Of a DNA stretch of 64,000 nt, positions 63,142 to 64,000 are shown in pieces; position 1 is the stretch's first letter, and every line of letters starts with the position of its first letter. Source of the stretch: Chlorogloeopsis sp038404745. GTDB taxonomy: Bacteria > Cyanobacteriota > Cyanobacteriia > Cyanobacteriales > Nostocaceae. The translations under genes were made by a program, and so were the position numbers. Location: contig NZ_JAYKTT020000005.1 in assembly GCF_038404745.2 (NCBI RefSeq), forward strand, positions 62,001 through 126,000, written 5' to 3'. The notes under the pieces were generated by a model. The model had not been told where the DNA came from. It did not search any database and was given only the letters and a program-made list of their open reading frames with translations.

Positions 63142-63537
63142 ATGACAAGTTTATTTTCTAAGGCGATCGCTAGCATTAATTCCTTATTTCAGGGACTTCA
63201 AGTAAAGCGTTTTTTGTCCATTGTTCTAGTTGGCTGTCTGCTGCTAACAACCAATGTTGCTTTTGGTAATGATAACCAAAACTTGACTGAGAAAGTTCGC
63301 GAAAAGGTACAGCAGAATGATGCTCAAAGACCGAAAACAGTAGGACAATGGAATCGGGAAGCTCGCGAAACAGAAGGCAATCCTGGGGAAAGACTTCAAA
63401 GAATTGGGCAGCAATCAGGAGAAGCTTTTAAAGAATTTGGTTCAGGCTACGCAGAGGGCGCTAAAGAAACTGCCCGTGACGTAGGAGAAGGTACAGCAAA
63501 TGCAGGCAAAGATATCTCTAACCAAGTTCGCCGTTAG
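63142..63537 (+). CDS. Secreted hydrophilic protein of unknown function
   Basis: 131 residues. N-terminal hydrophobic signal (RFLSIVLVGCLLLTTNVAFG), cleaved near FGND or acting as a lipobox-like LVGC. The mature part is charged, Gly/Glu/Arg-rich and probably flexible: NLTEKVREKVQQNDAQR, GNPGERLQRIGQQSGEA, then AEGAKETARDVGEGTANAGK. This resembles stress-related LEA- or CsbD-like proteins in composition only. Followed by a clear hairpin at 63599. Confidence 0.6.
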   Translation: MTSLFSKAIASINSLFQGLQVKRFLSIVLVGCLLLTTNVAFGNDNQNLTEKVREKVQQNDAQRPKTVGQWNREARETEGNPGERLQRIGQQSGEAFKEFGSGYAEGAKETARDVGEGTANAGKDISNQVRR

Positions 63538-63598
63538 GCATGTGATGATACTGGGTTGAGATTGAGTCTCGGTTTCTAATACTTGCCTAAATTCCTAA

Positions 63599-63627
63599 AT
63601 CTGCACTGTCCCTACACAGTGCAGATT
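63599..63627. terminator. Bidirectional hairpin terminator
   Basis: ATCTGCACTGT-CCCT-ACACAGTGCAGAT stem-loop between convergent genes, followed by TTATTTT on the plus strand. Confidence 0.65.
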
Positions 63628-63651
63628 TATTTTGAATGCAAATTATATAGT

Positions 63652-63999
63652 TTATAAGTGACCAAGTTGCTTTAGTCCGTTCAGATTGTCCCATTCTACC
63701 CACGCTTCCACAATTTGATTATTCTGCACGCAGTAGATGGCAATGTATTCTGCTTTCAGTTTTTTCCCGCTCGGTGAAGATGCCATCCAACCTAGTTGTG
63801 TTCCCTCAAATCGTTGCCTTATTGCTACTTTATCTCCTTCAGCAAGGATATCTTCGATACTTTCAAATCCATCAGGAAATGTTTCCACCTCACGGCGAAG
63901 AAACTCTTTTAGTTGATCTCGATTGCAAATTCCAGGTTTGCCAGTAGCATCGCTAAGTCGCACGAAATCGATGGCAACCAGTTCATCAAGCTTATTCCA
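63652..63999 (-). CDS. SnoaL-like/ester cyclase family protein, 5' end outside window
   Basis: The frame is open to the window edge (WNKLDELVAIDFVRLSDATG), so the start lies beyond base 64000. 115 codons visible. SnoaL-type cone fold: LDELVAIDFV at the N-terminal side, then REVETFPDGFESIEDILAEG, DKVAIRQRFEGTQLG and IVEAWVEWDNLNGLKQLG, the typical end of ester-cyclase-like proteins. Members act as small-molecule cyclases or have unknown roles. Confidence 0.8.
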   Translation of the reverse strand, partial: WNKLDELVAIDFVRLSDATGKPGICNRDQLKEFLRREVETFPDGFESIEDILAEGDKVAIRQRFEGTQLGWMASSPSGKKLKAEYIAIYCVQNNQIVEAWVEWDNLNGLKQLGHL

Positions 64000-64000
64000 G

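Overview
The window is cyanobacterial DNA. It carries photosystem I and II and allophycocyanin genes, chlP, and many GCGATCGC (HIP1) octamers. It also has short intergenic palindromes of cyanobacterial type, and nifX/nifV-like genes hint at a nitrogen-fixing lineage. The strain cannot be named from this window alone.

Layout. (1) 1-25,000 is mixed core and accessory sequence. It holds the end of a hybrid kinase, psiE-like, nifX-like and a short nifV, hisD, a TSUP transporter pair, a Cys-rich copper-binding protein, a broken rhodanese gene hit by a 150-bp repeat, a site-2 protease, a DUF5996 gene, an Hsp70-like ATPase with a membrane partner gene, a double-glycine-leader peptide, cysA, chlP, a GH3-family gene carrying an in-frame repeat, and a TPR protein. 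(2) 25,167-53,035 is a complete far-red light photoacclimation (FaRLiP) cluster. The minus-strand half runs chlF-psbA3, then apcD-like/apcB2/apcD-like/apcE2/apcD-like, psbD3-psbC2-psbB2-psbH2, an unassigned 47-aa membrane protein, psaF2 and psaJ2. The plus-strand half runs rfpB-rfpA-(tnpB)-rfpC, an extra receiver gene, then psaA2-psaB2-psaL2-psaI2. A GH1 beta-glucosidase with a coupled small ORF lies inside it on the minus strand. (3) 53,036-64,000 holds CARF gene fragments, tRNA-Ala(CGC), a HAD hydrolase/methyltransferase pair, an rtcB gene split by a group I intron, another methyltransferase, a penicillin-acylase-family enzyme, a divergent SDR/HxlR pair, a secreted small protein and an edge-truncated SnoaL-like protein.

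How the cluster works together: the knotless phytochrome kinase RfpA, the stand-alone receiver RfpC and the DNA-binding regulator RfpB switch on paralogous photosystem and allophycocyanin subunits in far-red light. ChlF, a D1 relative that has lost its Mn-cluster ligands, makes chlorophyll f for them. FaRLiP itself is already described.

The strongest apparently undescribed item is the 393-nt group I intron in rtcB. P1, P3-P10 pairings, the 5' exon U and the terminal G can all be drawn by hand, and a Myb/SANT-like reading frame sits downstream of P9. Other leads are the unassigned 47-aa gene in the FaRLiP operon, the tnpB ending one base before rfpC, an RfpB with a C-terminal Hpt domain instead of a second receiver, and a second, acidic-pocket-degenerate RfpC-like receiver.
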